Of a stretch of DNA of 64,000 nucleotides, positions 28,145 through 36,986 are shown one piece after another. The translations under genes and the position numbers were made by a program. Below the pieces are notes generated by a model. The model made no database searches. It saw only the letters and a program-made list of their open reading frames with translations, and was not told the origin of the DNA. How positions within the stretch are numbered: position 1 is the first letter of the stretch; the number at the start of each line of letters is the position of its first letter. The DNA is taken from contig NZ_JYNS01000001.1 of assembly GCF_000934725.1 (NCBI RefSeq), positions 248,001-312,000 on the forward strand, written 5' to 3'. This DNA comes from Methyloterricola oryzae. Lineage in GTDB: Bacteria; Pseudomonadota; Gammaproteobacteria; Methylococcales; Methylococcaceae.

Positions 28145-29431
28145 TCAGTTCCCCTGGTACACCAGACGGCCGGCCCGCAGGGTGTGAGTAACCCTGCCCC
28201 TCAGGGTTTCTCCCCAGTACGGCGTGTTGAGTCCCTGACTAAGCCAGTTGGAGTCATTGACCTGCCACTCCTTGTCCGGATCGAAAATGCACAGATCCGC
28301 CGTGGCACCGGGGCTCAAATGGCCGGAGTTGATTTCCAGCGCGCGCGCAGGGCCTATGGTCAATCGGGCGATGGCCTCCGGCAGGCCCAGCACGCCACTG
28401 CGCACCAGGCTCAGGGTTAGGGGCAACAGCGTTTCCAGTGCGGCAATGCCGGGAACGGTGGAGGGAAATGCATCCTGCTTGGCGTCCACGTCGTGCGGCT
28501 GATGATCGGAACAAATGGCCTGCAGCGTGCCGCTCGCGAGGCCTTGGCGTAAACCTTCACGGTCCGCCTCGCTGCGCAGCGGCGGACTCACATGAGTGTT
28601 GGCATTGAATCCGTCCACGGCCGCCTCGGTAAGATCGGTGTAATGCGCCGCCACGTCCGCCGTAACGGGAAGCCCTTCGGCGCGCGCCTGGGCGATCATG
28701 GCCACCGCGCGCCGGGTACTGAGCTGGGCGAAATGCACCGGACCGCCAACCTGTTCAATGAGTGCCAGCGCCTGGGCAACCGCCACGGTTTCGGCGGAAG
28801 CCGGAATACCGGGCAGCCCCAGCCGAGTGCCCACAGCGCCTTCGTGGGCACAGCCGTTGTTCTTCAGCGAAGCATCTTCCGGCCGGATCACGACCAGGAG
28901 GCCATAACTGGCTGCGTACTCCAGACTCCGCCGCATGACCAGCAAGTTGGCGAGCGGAGCCCCCGCATTGCCGACCGCCAGGCAGCCGGCCTGCTTGAGG
29001 GCGCTCATCTCACTCAATTCCTTACCCGCCAGACCCCGGGTCAAGGCGCCTACGGGCAGGACGCGCGCCATGCCAGCACTTTCGGCGCGCTCCTGCAGCA
29101 GTTGCACGACGGCGGGCGTGTCCACCACCGGCGAGGTATCCGGCGGGCAGCACAGGGTGGTGATGCCGGCGGCAGCGGCAGCGCGGGTCTCGCTGGCAAT
29201 GGTGGCCTTCTGCTCCTGCCCCGGCTCACGCAGACGGGCGCTGAGGTCGATGAATCCGGGACAAACGATGCGCCCCGTCGCATCGATTTCCAGATCCGGG
29301 GCAAATCCATCCGGCGGCGAACCCAGGCCAGCGACCTTGCCGTCCACGAGGCAAACCGACATGAGCGCGTCGACGCCGTTGGCCGGGTCCACCACGCGTC
29401 CGCCTTTGATGAGGATGTGCCTGCCGGTCAT
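28145..29431 (-). CDS. pyrX: Dihydroorotase-like non-catalytic subunit of aspartate transcarbamoylase (PyrX)
   Basis: A 428-aa amidohydrolase-fold protein that lacks the active site of true dihydroorotase: where the family has D-x-H-x-H-x-R, this has D62-L-S-A-R-L-R ([11 protein letters not shown]), so both zinc-binding histidines are missing; the usual MPNT is [18 protein letters not shown] near residue 310 is retained. This is the known pattern of the PyrC'-type partner that stabilises the Pseudomonas-type PyrB dodecamer. Its start overlaps pyrB by 4 nt. A catalytic pyrC must exist elsewhere. Confidence 0.92.
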   Translation of the reverse strand: MTGRHILIKGGRVVDPANGVDALMSVCLVDGKVAGLGSPPDGFAPDLEIDATGRIVCPGFIDLSARLREPGQEQKATIASETRAAAAAGITTLCCPPDTSPVVDTPAVVQLLQERAESAGMARVLPVGALTRGLAGKELSEMSALKQAGCLAVGNAGAPLANLLVMRRSLEYAASYGLLVVIRPEDASLKNNGCAHEGAVGTRLGLPGIPASAETVAVAQALALIEQVGGPVHFAQLSTRRAVAMIAQARAEGLPVTADVAAHYTDLTEAAVDGFNANTHVSPPLRSEADREGLRQGLASGTLQAICSDHQPHDVDAKQDAFPSTVPGIAALETLLPLTLSLVRSGVLGLPEAIARLTIGPARALEINSGHLSPGATADLCIFDPDKEWQVNDSNWLSQGLNTPYWGETLRGRVTHTLRAGRLVYQGN

Positions 29432-30405
29432 TGAAGCTCCTCCTCCGTCGGGCCGCCGCCCGAGCGCATGGCCATGGACAGGATCGCCATGCGCACGGCA
29501 ATCCCGAAGGTGACCTGCTGCAAAATCACCGAATTGGGGCCGTCCGCCACCCGCGAATCGATTTCCACACCCCGGTTGATAGGGCCTGGATGCATGACGA
29601 TGGCATCGGGCTTGGCGTGGGCGAGCCGTTCCGGCGTCAGCCCGAAGCGCGCGAAATACTCGTGCTCGCTGGGCAGGAAAGCGCCGCTCATACGCTCCCG
29701 CTGCAGGCGCAGCATGATGACCACGTCCACATCCGCGAGTCCCTCGTCCAGATCGTGAAACACCTTGATGCCCAGGCTCTCCGCCTCGGCCGGAATCAGG
29801 GTTCTGGGCCCGACGCCGCGAACCTCGGCGACGCCCAGGGTATTCAGCGCCCAGATCTCGGACCGGGCCACGCGCGAATGCAGAATATCGCCGACGATGG
29901 CCACCTTCAGCGGCGAGAAATCGCCCTTGTGCCGGCGTATGGTGAACATGTCCAACATGGCCTGGGTTGGGTGGGCGTGGCGACCGTCGCCGCCGTTGAT
30001 CACGCTGATGTGAGGCGCCACATGCTGCGCGATGAAATGCGCCGCGCCACTTTCCGCATGGCGCACCACGAACATGTCCACGTGCATGGCTTCGAGATTG
30101 CGGATGGTGTCCAGCAGGCTCTCTCCCTTGGCCGTCGCAGAAGTCGCAATGTTGAGGTTCAGCACGTCGGCCGACAGCCGCTTGGCCGCCAGTTCGAAGG
30201 TGGTTCGGGTGCGGGTGCTGTTCTCGAAGAACAGGTTGACGATGGTCTTGCCTCGCAGCAGGGGCACCTTCTTCACCTGCTGCGCAGAGACGCTGGTGAA
30301 TGATTGGGCGGTGTCCATGATGCGGACCAGCAGGTCGCGCCCCAACCCCTCGATGGTGAGGAAATGACGCAAACGCCCCGCGGCATCAAACTGCAGCTTG
30401 TTCAT
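29428..30405 (-). CDS. pyrB: Aspartate carbamoyltransferase catalytic subunit
   Basis: A 325-aa enzyme catalysing carbamoyl phosphate + aspartate to carbamoyl aspartate, the first committed step of pyrimidine synthesis. [19 protein letters not shown] (carbamoyl-phosphate loop), [11 protein letters not shown] and [12 protein letters not shown] are present. ATG at 30405 follows GGAGG; the frame is open upstream but without similarity. There is no pyrI; regulation would come through PyrX and PyrR instead. Lies 20 nt after pyrR. Confidence 0.95.
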   Translation of the reverse strand: MNKLQFDAAGRLRHFLTIEGLGRDLLVRIMDTAQSFTSVSAQQVKKVPLLRGKTIVNLFFENSTRTRTTFELAAKRLSADVLNLNIATSATAKGESLLDTIRNLEAMHVDMFVVRHAESGAAHFIAQHVAPHISVINGGDGRHAHPTQAMLDMFTIRRHKGDFSPLKVAIVGDILHSRVARSEIWALNTLGVAEVRGVGPRTLIPAEAESLGIKVFHDLDEGLADVDVVIMLRLQRERMSGAFLPSEHEYFARFGLTPERLAHAKPDAIVMHPGPINRGVEIDSRVADGPNSVILQQVTFGIAVRMAILSMAMRSGGGPTEEELQ

Positions 30406-30425
30406 CGCACAGCCTCCGTGGCAGG

Positions 30426-30932
30426 TTAGACGGACTGGATGCTGACAGCCAGCGGTTCGGGGCCGGACAACTTGATGCGCTGGCCGGGCAGCAGTTGCAC
30501 ACGGGCACCACAGCAATCGGCCTGCACCGGTATCTGGCGCCCGTCGCGGTCCAGCAGCACGCCCAGCATTACCTGCGCGGGCCGGCCGTAATCGAAGATT
30601 TCATTGAGCGCGGCGCGGATGGTACGGCCGGTATAGAGCACGTCGTCCACCAGGATGATGTCGCGGCCCTCGACGCGGAAAGGCAGGCGGCTGGGCTTCA
30701 CCTGGGGGTGAATGCCGATTTGCGAGAAATCGTCACGGTAGAACGAGATGTTGAGCGTGCCCAGCGGTTCCCGCAGCCCCAACCGGCGGTGCAAGACTTC
30801 GGCCACCCAGGCGCCGCCGCTATGGATACCCACCATGGCGGGATCGCGCATACCGCGCTGGGCCATTTCGGCGCGCACACCGTCCTCCAGGGCATCCAGC
30901 AAAGCCCCCGTATCCCAGTTCGGTTCAGTCAT
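30426..30932 (-). CDS. pyrR: PyrR family regulator/uracil phosphoribosyltransferase
   Basis: A 168-aa PRTase-fold protein. The PRPP loop is [18 protein letters not shown], and [10 protein letters not shown] and the C-terminal GPEPLAV are PyrR-like. In Gram-positives PyrR binds pyr leader RNA; in Pseudomonas-type bacteria it regulates pyr genes by another route. It stands directly before pyrB, so control of pyrB-pyrX by pyrimidine nucleotides is likely. I see no clear attenuator between pyrR and pyrB (20 nt). The start overlaps the ruvX stop by 8 nt. Confidence 0.9.
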   Translation of the reverse strand: MTEPNWDTGALLDALEDGVRAEMAQRGMRDPAMVGIHSGGAWVAEVLHRRLGLREPLGTLNISFYRDDFSQIGIHPQVKPSRLPFRVEGRDIILVDDVLYTGRTIRAALNEIFDYGRPAQVMLGVLLDRDGRQIPVQADCCGARVQLLPGQRIKLSGPEPLAVSIQSV

Positions 30933-31410
30933 GGTGCGCTGAAGTTTGATCGATTTGACGCAGCCAGGTCTGCAGGATCAGCTGCGCCGAAATGGTGTCC
31001 TTAGAGTCCATGAATTTTGCGCTGCGCTTTGGCCGTTCCTGGTAGAACACGTGCCGCGACTCGATGGTGGAGAGCATTTCGTCCATGGTGAACACCGGCA
31101 GACCGAAGCGGCCTTCCAACTGTCGGCAGAACCGTAGTGTCGGCTGCGTGATAGGGTTTTCGCTGCCGTCCAGTTGATGCGACAACCCGACCACAAACGC
31201 GCTGGGGCGCCAGGCCTCCACCAGGCGGGATATGGCATCCCACTTGGAAGCATTGCTCGTAACCTTGATGGTTTCCAGGCCGGTGGCGGTACCGCTGATG
31301 CGCTGCCCGACCGCCACGCCGATTTTGAGCTCGCCGTAGTCGAATCCCAGATAGGTTTCCGACCGGGCAGACGAAACCATCGGGTCCAGCGATGAGCCAG
31401 CTTCAACCAT
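30925..31410 (-). CDS. ruvX: Putative Holliday junction resolvase/pre-16S rRNA nuclease
   Basis: A 161-aa RNase H-fold YqgF protein that probably removes the 5' extra bases of pre-16S rRNA. Conserved acidic sites sit in YLGFDYGELKIGVAVG, MDEMLSTIES and the C-terminal SKDTISAQLIL (DxxAA-like region). ATG at 31410 overlaps the algH stop by 8 nt; ATG at 31380 is also possible and leaves the family core intact. Same position after algH as in most gammaproteobacteria. Confidence 0.9.
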   Translation of the reverse strand: MVEAGSSLDPMVSSARSETYLGFDYGELKIGVAVGQRISGTATGLETIKVTSNASKWDAISRLVEAWRPSAFVVGLSHQLDGSENPITQPTLRFCRQLEGRFGLPVFTMDEMLSTIESRHVFYQERPKRSAKFMDSKDTISAQLILQTWLRQIDQTSAHHD

Positions 31411-31969
31411 GGCCTGCCTGGGCTGTGAGCAAGGAAATGTCCACGCCCATGAGCTCGGCCGCTGCCTTCCAGCGGTGGGCCGAAGGCTGCTCGAAGATGA
31501 TGGACTTGTCTGCCGGCGCATTCAGCCAGGCATTCTCCACCATTTCACGCTCCAGTTGGCCTTCGCCCCAGCCGGCGTAGCCCAGGGCCACCAGCACCTT
31601 CTCCGGGCCCTGGCCCTGGCTGATGGCCTCGAGGATGTCGCGGGAGGTGGTCAGCGAGATCGAGTCGGATACGCGCAGGGTGGAATCCCATTCACCCGGC
31701 GCCTCATGCAGCACGAAACCGCGCTCCGGCTGGACCGGACCACCGAAGTAAATGGGCAGATCGCAACACTTGGCATCCTGAATCTCGATGTTCATTTGTT
31801 GCATGATGTCCTTGAGCGTCAGATCGGACGGCCGGTTGACGATGATCCCCAGGGCCCCCTCGGGACCATGCTGACACAAATAGGTAACCGTCTTTGCAAA
31901 AAACGGGTCTGCCATGCCGGGCATGGCGATCAAGAAATGATTGGTCAGAATTTCGGGTTGCTGAATCAT
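31403..31969 (-). CDS. algH: UPF0301 (AlgH/YqgE) family protein
   Basis: A 188-aa cytoplasmic protein; the family signature is LTNHFLIAMPGMADPFF, then VTYLCQHGPEGALGIIVNRP, and later GYAGWGEGQLEREM with the LNAPAD motif. The family is called a transcriptional regulator of alginate genes in Pseudomonas, but no DNA-binding motif is visible and the real activity is unclear. It lies between tonB (45 nt upstream) and ruvX. Confidence 0.93.
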   Translation of the reverse strand: MIQQPEILTNHFLIAMPGMADPFFAKTVTYLCQHGPEGALGIIVNRPSDLTLKDIMQQMNIEIQDAKCCDLPIYFGGPVQPERGFVLHEAPGEWDSTLRVSDSISLTTSRDILEAISQGQGPEKVLVALGYAGWGEGQLEREMVENAWLNAPADKSIIFEQPSAHRWKAAAELMGVDISLLTAQAGHG

Positions 31970-32014
31970 GGGCCTAGTATCGGGGCTTAGCCGTTGCGCT
32001 GCAAGTGAACTCAG

Positions 32015-32881
32015 CTAACGGCTTGTTTCCATTCGATTATCGCTGGAGAACTTCCAGGTCCGGGTGATCACCAGCACGTCGGCCTCCTGACGCAGTTCGT
32101 CGGGGAACGGCGCGAAGGGCGCCGCCATTTTCACGATGCGCATGGCGGCATCGTCCAGCACCGCCTCGCCCGAAGAGCGGCGGACCTGGATGCTGTGGAG
32201 GGTGCCGTCGGGCTTGACCCCGACACTGAGCAGCAAGCCTCCCGAGAGATTGCGGCGCCGCGCTTCGTCGGGGTAATTCAGGTTGCCGATCCGTTCGACC
32301 TTGTCCTGCCAGGCGCGTTCATAGGCCGCGGCCTTGTATTTGTGGGCATTGACCGAATTCACGTACACCATGCGCGGCCGGTGCGCCTGATCGGCCTGGG
32401 ACTTGACGTATTCCGAACTGAATTCGGCAATCTGCTGCCGCAGCGCGTCGGCGCTGAGATGCGGCCGTTCCTCCTCGACCTCGGTTTCCACGCCGATGTC
32501 TTGAACCACCTTCTTTTCCGAATGAGCCTGTTTGATGACCTGGCGCGGCCGGACTTCCGGGGCGCGCGCCTGATTCGGGGCCGGGGTCAGCTGGCGCCCC
32601 TGTCCCTGCTGCGGTATCGGCTCCGCATTGGGCATCGCCTTGTGCTCCGCTTCGCCGCTGCCGAACTGGTTTTCCTGGGCCAGGTAGTCGGCCTTCTCCG
32701 GTGCCTGCCGGGACGGCGAGCGGACCAGGGCGATCTCCAGCGACTTCTGGATCTTGCTCGGCTTCGGTAGCTCAAAGCGCAGGCCCAGAATCAAAAGCGC
32801 GTGAAGGATGCTCGCCAGCACCAGAGTCACCAGCAAGCGGTCCGAGGAATGCCACTCGCCGTGCACGACTGCGGCCCCCAT
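32015..32881 (-). CDS. tonB: TonB family energy-transducing protein
   Basis: A 288-aa protein with one N-terminal membrane helix (LLVTLVLASILHALLILGL), a long Pro/Gln/Glu periplasmic spacer, a VNSVNAHKYKAAAYERAWQ segment and a C-terminal TonB fold (GNLNYPDEARRRNLSGGL and later SSGEAVLDDAA). It would transmit ExbBD energy to outer-membrane receptors; in Pseudomonas the tonB3 copy at this locus is linked to twitching motility. No exbB/exbD is near. It follows gshB by 5 nt. Confidence 0.9.
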   Translation of the reverse strand: MGAAVVHGEWHSSDRLLVTLVLASILHALLILGLRFELPKPSKIQKSLEIALVRSPSRQAPEKADYLAQENQFGSGEAEHKAMPNAEPIPQQGQGRQLTPAPNQARAPEVRPRQVIKQAHSEKKVVQDIGVETEVEEERPHLSADALRQQIAEFSSEYVKSQADQAHRPRMVYVNSVNAHKYKAAAYERAWQDKVERIGNLNYPDEARRRNLSGGLLLSVGVKPDGTLHSIQVRRSSGEAVLDDAAMRIVKMAAPFAPFPDELRQEADVLVITRTWKFSSDNRMETSR

Positions 32882-32886
32882 CGGCT

Positions 32887-33840
32887 TCAGCGGCTCCCGA
32901 GGAGCGCGGTCACTTCGTCCAGAAGCTGCGCGCTGATGTTCAAACCGAACAGCTTGTCCAGTTCCTGCACACAGGTGGGACTGGTGACGTTGACCTCGGT
33001 GAGATAATCACCGATGACGTCCAGCCCGACGAACAGCAGCCCCTTCTCCTTCAGCGTGGGGCCGACCTGCCCGACGATCCACCGGTCTCTTTCTGTCAAC
33101 TCGCGGCCTTCCGCCCGGCCACCCGCGGCCAGGTTGCCGCGGCTCTCGCCCTGGGCCGGAATCCGCGCCAGGGCATAGGGGACGGCCTGACCATTGACCA
33201 CGAGGATACGCTTGTCGCCATCGCGGATTTCCGGCAGATAACGCTGGGCCATGACGAAGCGCCGCCGGTGCTGGGTCATGGTCTCCAGAATCACGCTGAG
33301 GTTGGGGTCTCCGCCGCGCACATGAAAAATCGAGGCGCCGCCCATGCCATCCAGGGGCTTGAGGATGATTTCGCCCTGCTCCTGCAGGAACTCGCGTATG
33401 CGGGCCGGCTCGCGGGCCACCAGGGTGGGCGCGCAGCAGTGATGAAACCAGGCGGTGAAGAGCTTTTCGTTGGCGTCGCGGAGCGAGCGGGGCTTGTTCA
33501 CCACCAGCAGGCCGCGGTTCTCCGCGCACTCCAGAAGATAGGTTGCGTAGATGTACTCCTGGTCGAAAGGGGGGTCCTTGCGCATGAGTACGACATCAAG
33601 GCTGTCCAGGGGCAGTTCCTTTTCCCCCAGGAAGCCGAACCAGCGCAGTTCGTTGCGGTCTACTTCCAACTGGCGCATGCGTGCATAGGTGCGCCCGTCG
33701 CGCAGGTACAGATCGTTCAGTTCCATGTACCACAGCTCCCAATCGCGCGCCTGCGCCTCCAGCAGCATGGCAAAGCTGGTATCCTTCTTGATGTTGATGC
33801 CACCAATGGGATCCATCACGATCCCGAGCTTAACACTCAT
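32887..33840 (-). CDS. gshB: Glutathione synthetase
   Basis: A 317-aa ATP-grasp ligase joining gamma-glutamylcysteine and glycine. IVMDPIGGINIKKDTSFAML is the classic start; ATP-site segments are ILKPLDGMGGASIFHV, RYLPEIRDGDKRILVV and the C-terminal VNVTSPTCVQELD. First gene of the minus-strand operon gshB-tonB-algH-ruvX-pyrR-pyrB-pyrX. The 112-nt gap to rpmB contains the divergent rpmB promoter. Confidence 0.96.
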   Translation of the reverse strand: MSVKLGIVMDPIGGINIKKDTSFAMLLEAQARDWELWYMELNDLYLRDGRTYARMRQLEVDRNELRWFGFLGEKELPLDSLDVVLMRKDPPFDQEYIYATYLLECAENRGLLVVNKPRSLRDANEKLFTAWFHHCCAPTLVAREPARIREFLQEQGEIILKPLDGMGGASIFHVRGGDPNLSVILETMTQHRRRFVMAQRYLPEIRDGDKRILVVNGQAVPYALARIPAQGESRGNLAAGGRAEGRELTERDRWIVGQVGPTLKEKGLLFVGLDVIGDYLTEVNVTSPTCVQELDKLFGLNISAQLLDEVTALLGSR

Positions 33841-33877
33841 GCCGTCTCGTCCTCTTCCGTCCAGACCTCTGGTTCAC

Positions 33878-33907
33878 TTGACTAGAAACCTTCAATTCAT
33901 TTATAAA
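33878..33907 (+). promoter_or_regulatory. Sigma70-type promoter for rpmB-rpmG
   Basis: -35 TTGACT (33878-33883) and -10 TATAAA (33902-33907) with an 18-nt spacer, 46 nt before the rpmB ATG. Both boxes match five of six consensus bases, fitting a strong ribosomal protein promoter. Confidence 0.7.
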
Positions 33908-33952
33908 GTGCAATTCGACGAATTCCGCTAGGCGACATCCTGAGGTTAAATC

Positions 33953-34189
33953 ATGTCCAAAGTATGCCAGGTAACGGGCAAGCGACGTATTGTAGGCCAT
34001 AACGTTTCGCACGCTAACAACAAGACCAAGAGAATCTTCAACCCGAATCTGCACGAGCACCGTTTCTGGGTCGAGAGTGAAAGCCGCTGGGTGCGCCTGC
34101 GTGTCTCCGCTCAGGGGCTGCGCATCATCGACAAGAACGGCATCGACACCGTGCTCGCGGACATCCGCAAGCGCGGCGAGAAGGTTTAA
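33953..34189 (+). CDS. rpmB: 50S ribosomal protein L28
   Basis: A 78-aa protein with the family start [20 protein letters not shown] and the [12 protein letters not shown] segment. It binds 23S rRNA at the 50S surface. rpmG follows after 11 nt, the usual pairing. Promoter at 33878-33907. Confidence 0.98.
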   Translation: MSKVCQVTGKRRIVGHNVSHANNKTKRIFNPNLHEHRFWVESESRWVRLRVSAQGLRIIDKNGIDTVLADIRKRGEKV

Positions 34190-34200
34190 GGAGACGGATC

Positions 34201-34356
34201 ATGCGTGACAAGATCAAACTGATTTCTAGCGCCGGCACCGGCCACTTCTACACCACCACCAAGAACAAGCGCACCATGCCGGAAAAGATGGAGATCAAGA
34301 AATTTGATCCCGTCGTCCGCAAGCACGTGATGTACAAGGAAGGTAAAATCAAATAA
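34201..34356 (+). CDS. rpmG: 50S ribosomal protein L33
   Basis: A 51-aa protein starting [19 protein letters not shown] and ending YKEGKIK. This is the cysteine-free (zinc-independent) L33 form, as expected in most gammaproteobacteria. A ribosome site AAGGAGA sits 7 nt upstream. Second gene of the rpmB-rpmG operon. Confidence 0.98.
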   Translation: MRDKIKLISSAGTGHFYTTTKNKRTMPEKMEIKKFDPVVRKHVMYKEGKIK

Positions 34357-34364
34357 TGCCGCAT

Positions 34365-34388
34365 GCCGCCGGCCCGATGACCGGCGGC
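34365..34388. terminator. Hairpin between rpmG and the convergent 768-aa gene
   Basis: GCCGCCGG (34365-34372) pairs with CCGGCGGC (34381-34388) around an 8-nt loop, 8 nt after rpmG. There is no clear T-run on either side, so it may be a weak or Rho-assisted terminator serving both genes. Confidence 0.45.
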
Positions 34389-34399
34389 GCCGCAGCGCC

Positions 34400-36706
34400 C
34401 TATTCTGGCGGAAGGGCTTGACCTGCCGGCCCGCCGGGTTCTGCCGGCGGCTGGACGGTTTGCGATGGCTCGGGTGTGATGGGCGCCGGTGATTCGGCAG
34501 GCACGGATAGATGCACCGCTGCGGTCGGCTCCAACATCCCCAAAAACAGCGCACGCCCGGCCTCGGTTCCCAGCATGACGCCAATGGCAGCGCCGGCGCC
34601 TGCCAACAGCATTGCAAATAGGCCCGCGATCCAAAGTCCGCGACCGGGTGAACCTGTACGGGCGGTCGCGTCCGCCAACCCCGCTTCCGACATGAGCAGC
34701 CGCCGCTGGGCGGTATCCAGTTCGGCTCGCAGGCGCGCAGACTCCTGATCTAGTTCCCGCAGTCGCCGCTGCATGGCCATCACATCCTGCTCGGCCTGCG
34801 TCCTTACCATATCCAGTTCCGTCCTGAGCGCCTGCAGGTCGTCCGACTCAGGCTTGCCGCCCTCACCCTGCTGGTCTACGAACTCCTGCACCAGGGAGCT
34901 CAGTTCGGCTATCTGCTGCTCCAGTTCCTGATTACGTTTGGCGGCAGCCGCTTGTTCCCCGCGCAAGCGCATCAGTTCCGCCGAGTCCGCTGCTGTTTGG
35001 CCTGCTGGATGCGCTGAGGCCTCTGCCCGCTGCAATTGTTCGCGCAAGCGTGTTGCCTCGCTACTCGCATTGGCCAGCTCACGCTCCTTTTGCGCCAGCA
35101 GGCCCTGAACGTCCGCCAGCGCCTCGCGGGAGTTGGCTTCCAGTGTCTTCAGGCGATCCTCCGCGTCTTTCAAGCTTGCTTGGGTTCGCTGTTCCACAGC
35201 CTGCTTCTCGGCCAGCGCGGCGGCTAGACGGGCTTCCAGTTCCGCAGCGTTGGAACCCAAAGGAGCCTGCGATTGCAAGGAAACCTGCACGCGCGCCAGT
35301 TCGTCCACCAACTTCTGCAATCGGCTGTCCGCATCCAGCGCTCTGGCCTCCACGCCGGATATCTCAAGCTCGATCTGTGACTCCGATTCCGTCAACGCTT
35401 GCGCCTGCTGCTGCAGGCCCGTCAAGCCCCGCAACAACTCCGCCAAATCTCTTCTGATCGCCGCAATGTGGCTCTCGTCCTGGGCTTCGGGTTTCGCTGC
35501 CGGCGTATAATCGATGTTGCGCGCCACGCCCGGCCCATCCCCCGGATCGAAGTCGAGATCCTTGACTGGAGGCGGCTCAACCCGCCCCTCCGGCGCAGGC
35601 GCCGACTGAATCGACGGGCCGGACACGGCATGCTGGTCAGCCCCTACCACCAACTGATCTTTGAATACGCCGCTGATGCCGCCCTTGAGCACGTATGCCT
35701 CGAACTCGTAGCGGATCAGCAGAAACGCCGCCGCCTCACTCACTTTGCCCGTTTCGCACACCAGGATGTATTTGAACTGATGGCTCAGGTTGGCCAGCTC
35801 CATCCGCAACCGAAAGAAGGGTATGTTCACCGCGCCGGGCAGATGGCCTTCATCGAAACTGTCGGGAGCACGGACGTCCAGCCAACGCGAGCCTTGCTGC
35901 AGCATGCGCTGGGCCGTGTCCATATTGACGAAGCTGATGACGGGCTCCTTCACAAGCCGGAGGAAATTGGCCTTGTTCAAGCGGAGCAGGATGCCGTCCG
36001 TCGTCATCGTGACGGTGACGTTGCGCGGCTGGTCGGAAATCAGGGCATCTTCGCCGAAGGTGTCGTTGGTCTTCAGTTCGGCCAGCTTAATCTCCCGGGC
36101 CAAGCGGGACGGCTTGCGGGTCAGCGCACAGCGCCCGCGCTTGATCACGTAGTAGTAATCGCCTGGCTCATCCTGATGGATGATCTCCTGGCCGGCTCTT
36201 ACGCCGACCTCCTCCAAGAGGCTCAGGATGTTCTGCAGATTGGCCGGGGGAAGGCGCTGGAATATGGGCGACTTGAGCAGGGTGGTGATCCAGTCGTCAC
36301 CGGCGTCACTGGGAATGTCACTCACCTCGTAAGTGGCCACCGATCCAGTGCTGGTTTCGCTGGGCTGATTGACGTAGACGGAATCGACCTTGATATAGCG
36401 CACCCGATCCTTGGCAATGGCGGATACCTTGCGCGGGATCTGGTGGGCCAGTGCGAAGCGGGCCGATTCGGTGCCGCCGGTAATGGTCTCCATCTCCATG
36501 CCGCCCGCCTGCAGCGACACAGTGCCGCTCAGCACGTAGACGAATTCATTCTTGGCGTCACCTTGATTGAACAGCACCGCGCCGCGGCCCACCTCCTCGA
36601 TCCCGGTCTTTGCGCACAGTTCCTCGAAACGGGCGGCAGACAGGATATTCAGCGGGATGAGCCTGCGTAGGTCTTGCGAATCTTTGACGGTGACAGCGAA
36701 AGACAT
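34400..36706 (-). CDS. Tandem cyclic-nucleotide-binding, rhodanese, coiled-coil, single-TM protein
   Basis: 768 aa with an uncommon architecture. Domain 1 (about 20-120) is a degenerate cNMP-binding fold. Domain 2 (about 145-252) is better kept, with the phosphate-binding cassette FGEDALISDQPRNVTV. A rhodanese domain follows (about 260-348; WLDVRAPDSFDEGHLPGAVN) with Cys317 in the loop VCETGKVS. Residues about 410-680 form a long coiled coil, then one membrane helix (about 691-713) and a short Pro/Glu tail. Cyclic nucleotide sensing, sulfur or redox chemistry and a membrane anchor are thus combined; the output is unknown. Monocistronic, 280 nt upstream gap shared with degQ. Confidence 0.85.
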   Translation of the reverse strand: MSFAVTVKDSQDLRRLIPLNILSAARFEELCAKTGIEEVGRGAVLFNQGDAKNEFVYVLSGTVSLQAGGMEMETITGGTESARFALAHQIPRKVSAIAKDRVRYIKVDSVYVNQPSETSTGSVATYEVSDIPSDAGDDWITTLLKSPIFQRLPPANLQNILSLLEEVGVRAGQEIIHQDEPGDYYYVIKRGRCALTRKPSRLAREIKLAELKTNDTFGEDALISDQPRNVTVTMTTDGILLRLNKANFLRLVKEPVISFVNMDTAQRMLQQGSRWLDVRAPDSFDEGHLPGAVNIPFFRLRMELANLSHQFKYILVCETGKVSEAAAFLLIRYEFEAYVLKGGISGVFKDQLVVGADQHAVSGPSIQSAPAPEGRVEPPPVKDLDFDPGDGPGVARNIDYTPAAKPEAQDESHIAAIRRDLAELLRGLTGLQQQAQALTESESQIELEISGVEARALDADSRLQKLVDELARVQVSLQSQAPLGSNAAELEARLAAALAEKQAVEQRTQASLKDAEDRLKTLEANSREALADVQGLLAQKERELANASSEATRLREQLQRAEASAHPAGQTAADSAELMRLRGEQAAAAKRNQELEQQIAELSSLVQEFVDQQGEGGKPESDDLQALRTELDMVRTQAEQDVMAMQRRLRELDQESARLRAELDTAQRRLLMSEAGLADATARTGSPGRGLWIAGLFAMLLAGAGAAIGVMLGTEAGRALFLGMLEPTAAVHLSVPAESPAPITPEPSQTVQPPAEPGGPAGQALPPE

Positions 36707-36851
36707 GACGACGAAAGTCCCGACTCAAGTAGGAAGCGCCCAAGACATCTGACCGCTTCGGGTCTGCGCTTCGCGGACAACAACCGCGGTCTTGGCACCG
36801 CGCGGCACGCATCCGACTCCCCGGCGTAGGCGGAGCCGTCGCGCATCGGCG
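36707..36851. other. Divergent spacer between the 768-aa gene and degQ
   Basis: This GC-rich stretch should hold the promoter of the minus-strand signalling gene. I could not identify boxes for it; the degQ promoter begins at 36852. No ORF or repeat is seen. Confidence 0.5.
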
Positions 36852-36881
36852 TTGTTAGGCTGGCATGGCGCTTCATATAAT
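36852..36881 (+). promoter_or_regulatory. Sigma70-type promoter for degQ/mucD
   Basis: -35 TTGTTA (36852-36857) and a perfect -10 TATAAT (36876-36881), 18-nt spacer. Transcription would start near 36888, giving a leader of about 100 nt that is pyrimidine-rich. No sigmaE-type promoter (GAACTT/TCTGA) was seen. Confidence 0.65.
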
Positions 36882-36986
36882 AGACCAACCCTCCCCCCTA
36901 CGTTTCTACACCCTTTAAATTTCTCCTGTCCACCCTTACCTCTTAGCCGAAGCTCCTTCATCCACCTGGACATCGAGGTACCCTTG

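Noticed and set aside
30406-30425. Attenuator or PyrR-binding leader between pyrR and pyrB
   Set aside because: The 20-nt gap only holds the GGAGG ribosome site.
31975-32014. Possible additional small gene between algH and tonB
   Set aside because: The 45-nt gap is too short, and the frames end quickly.
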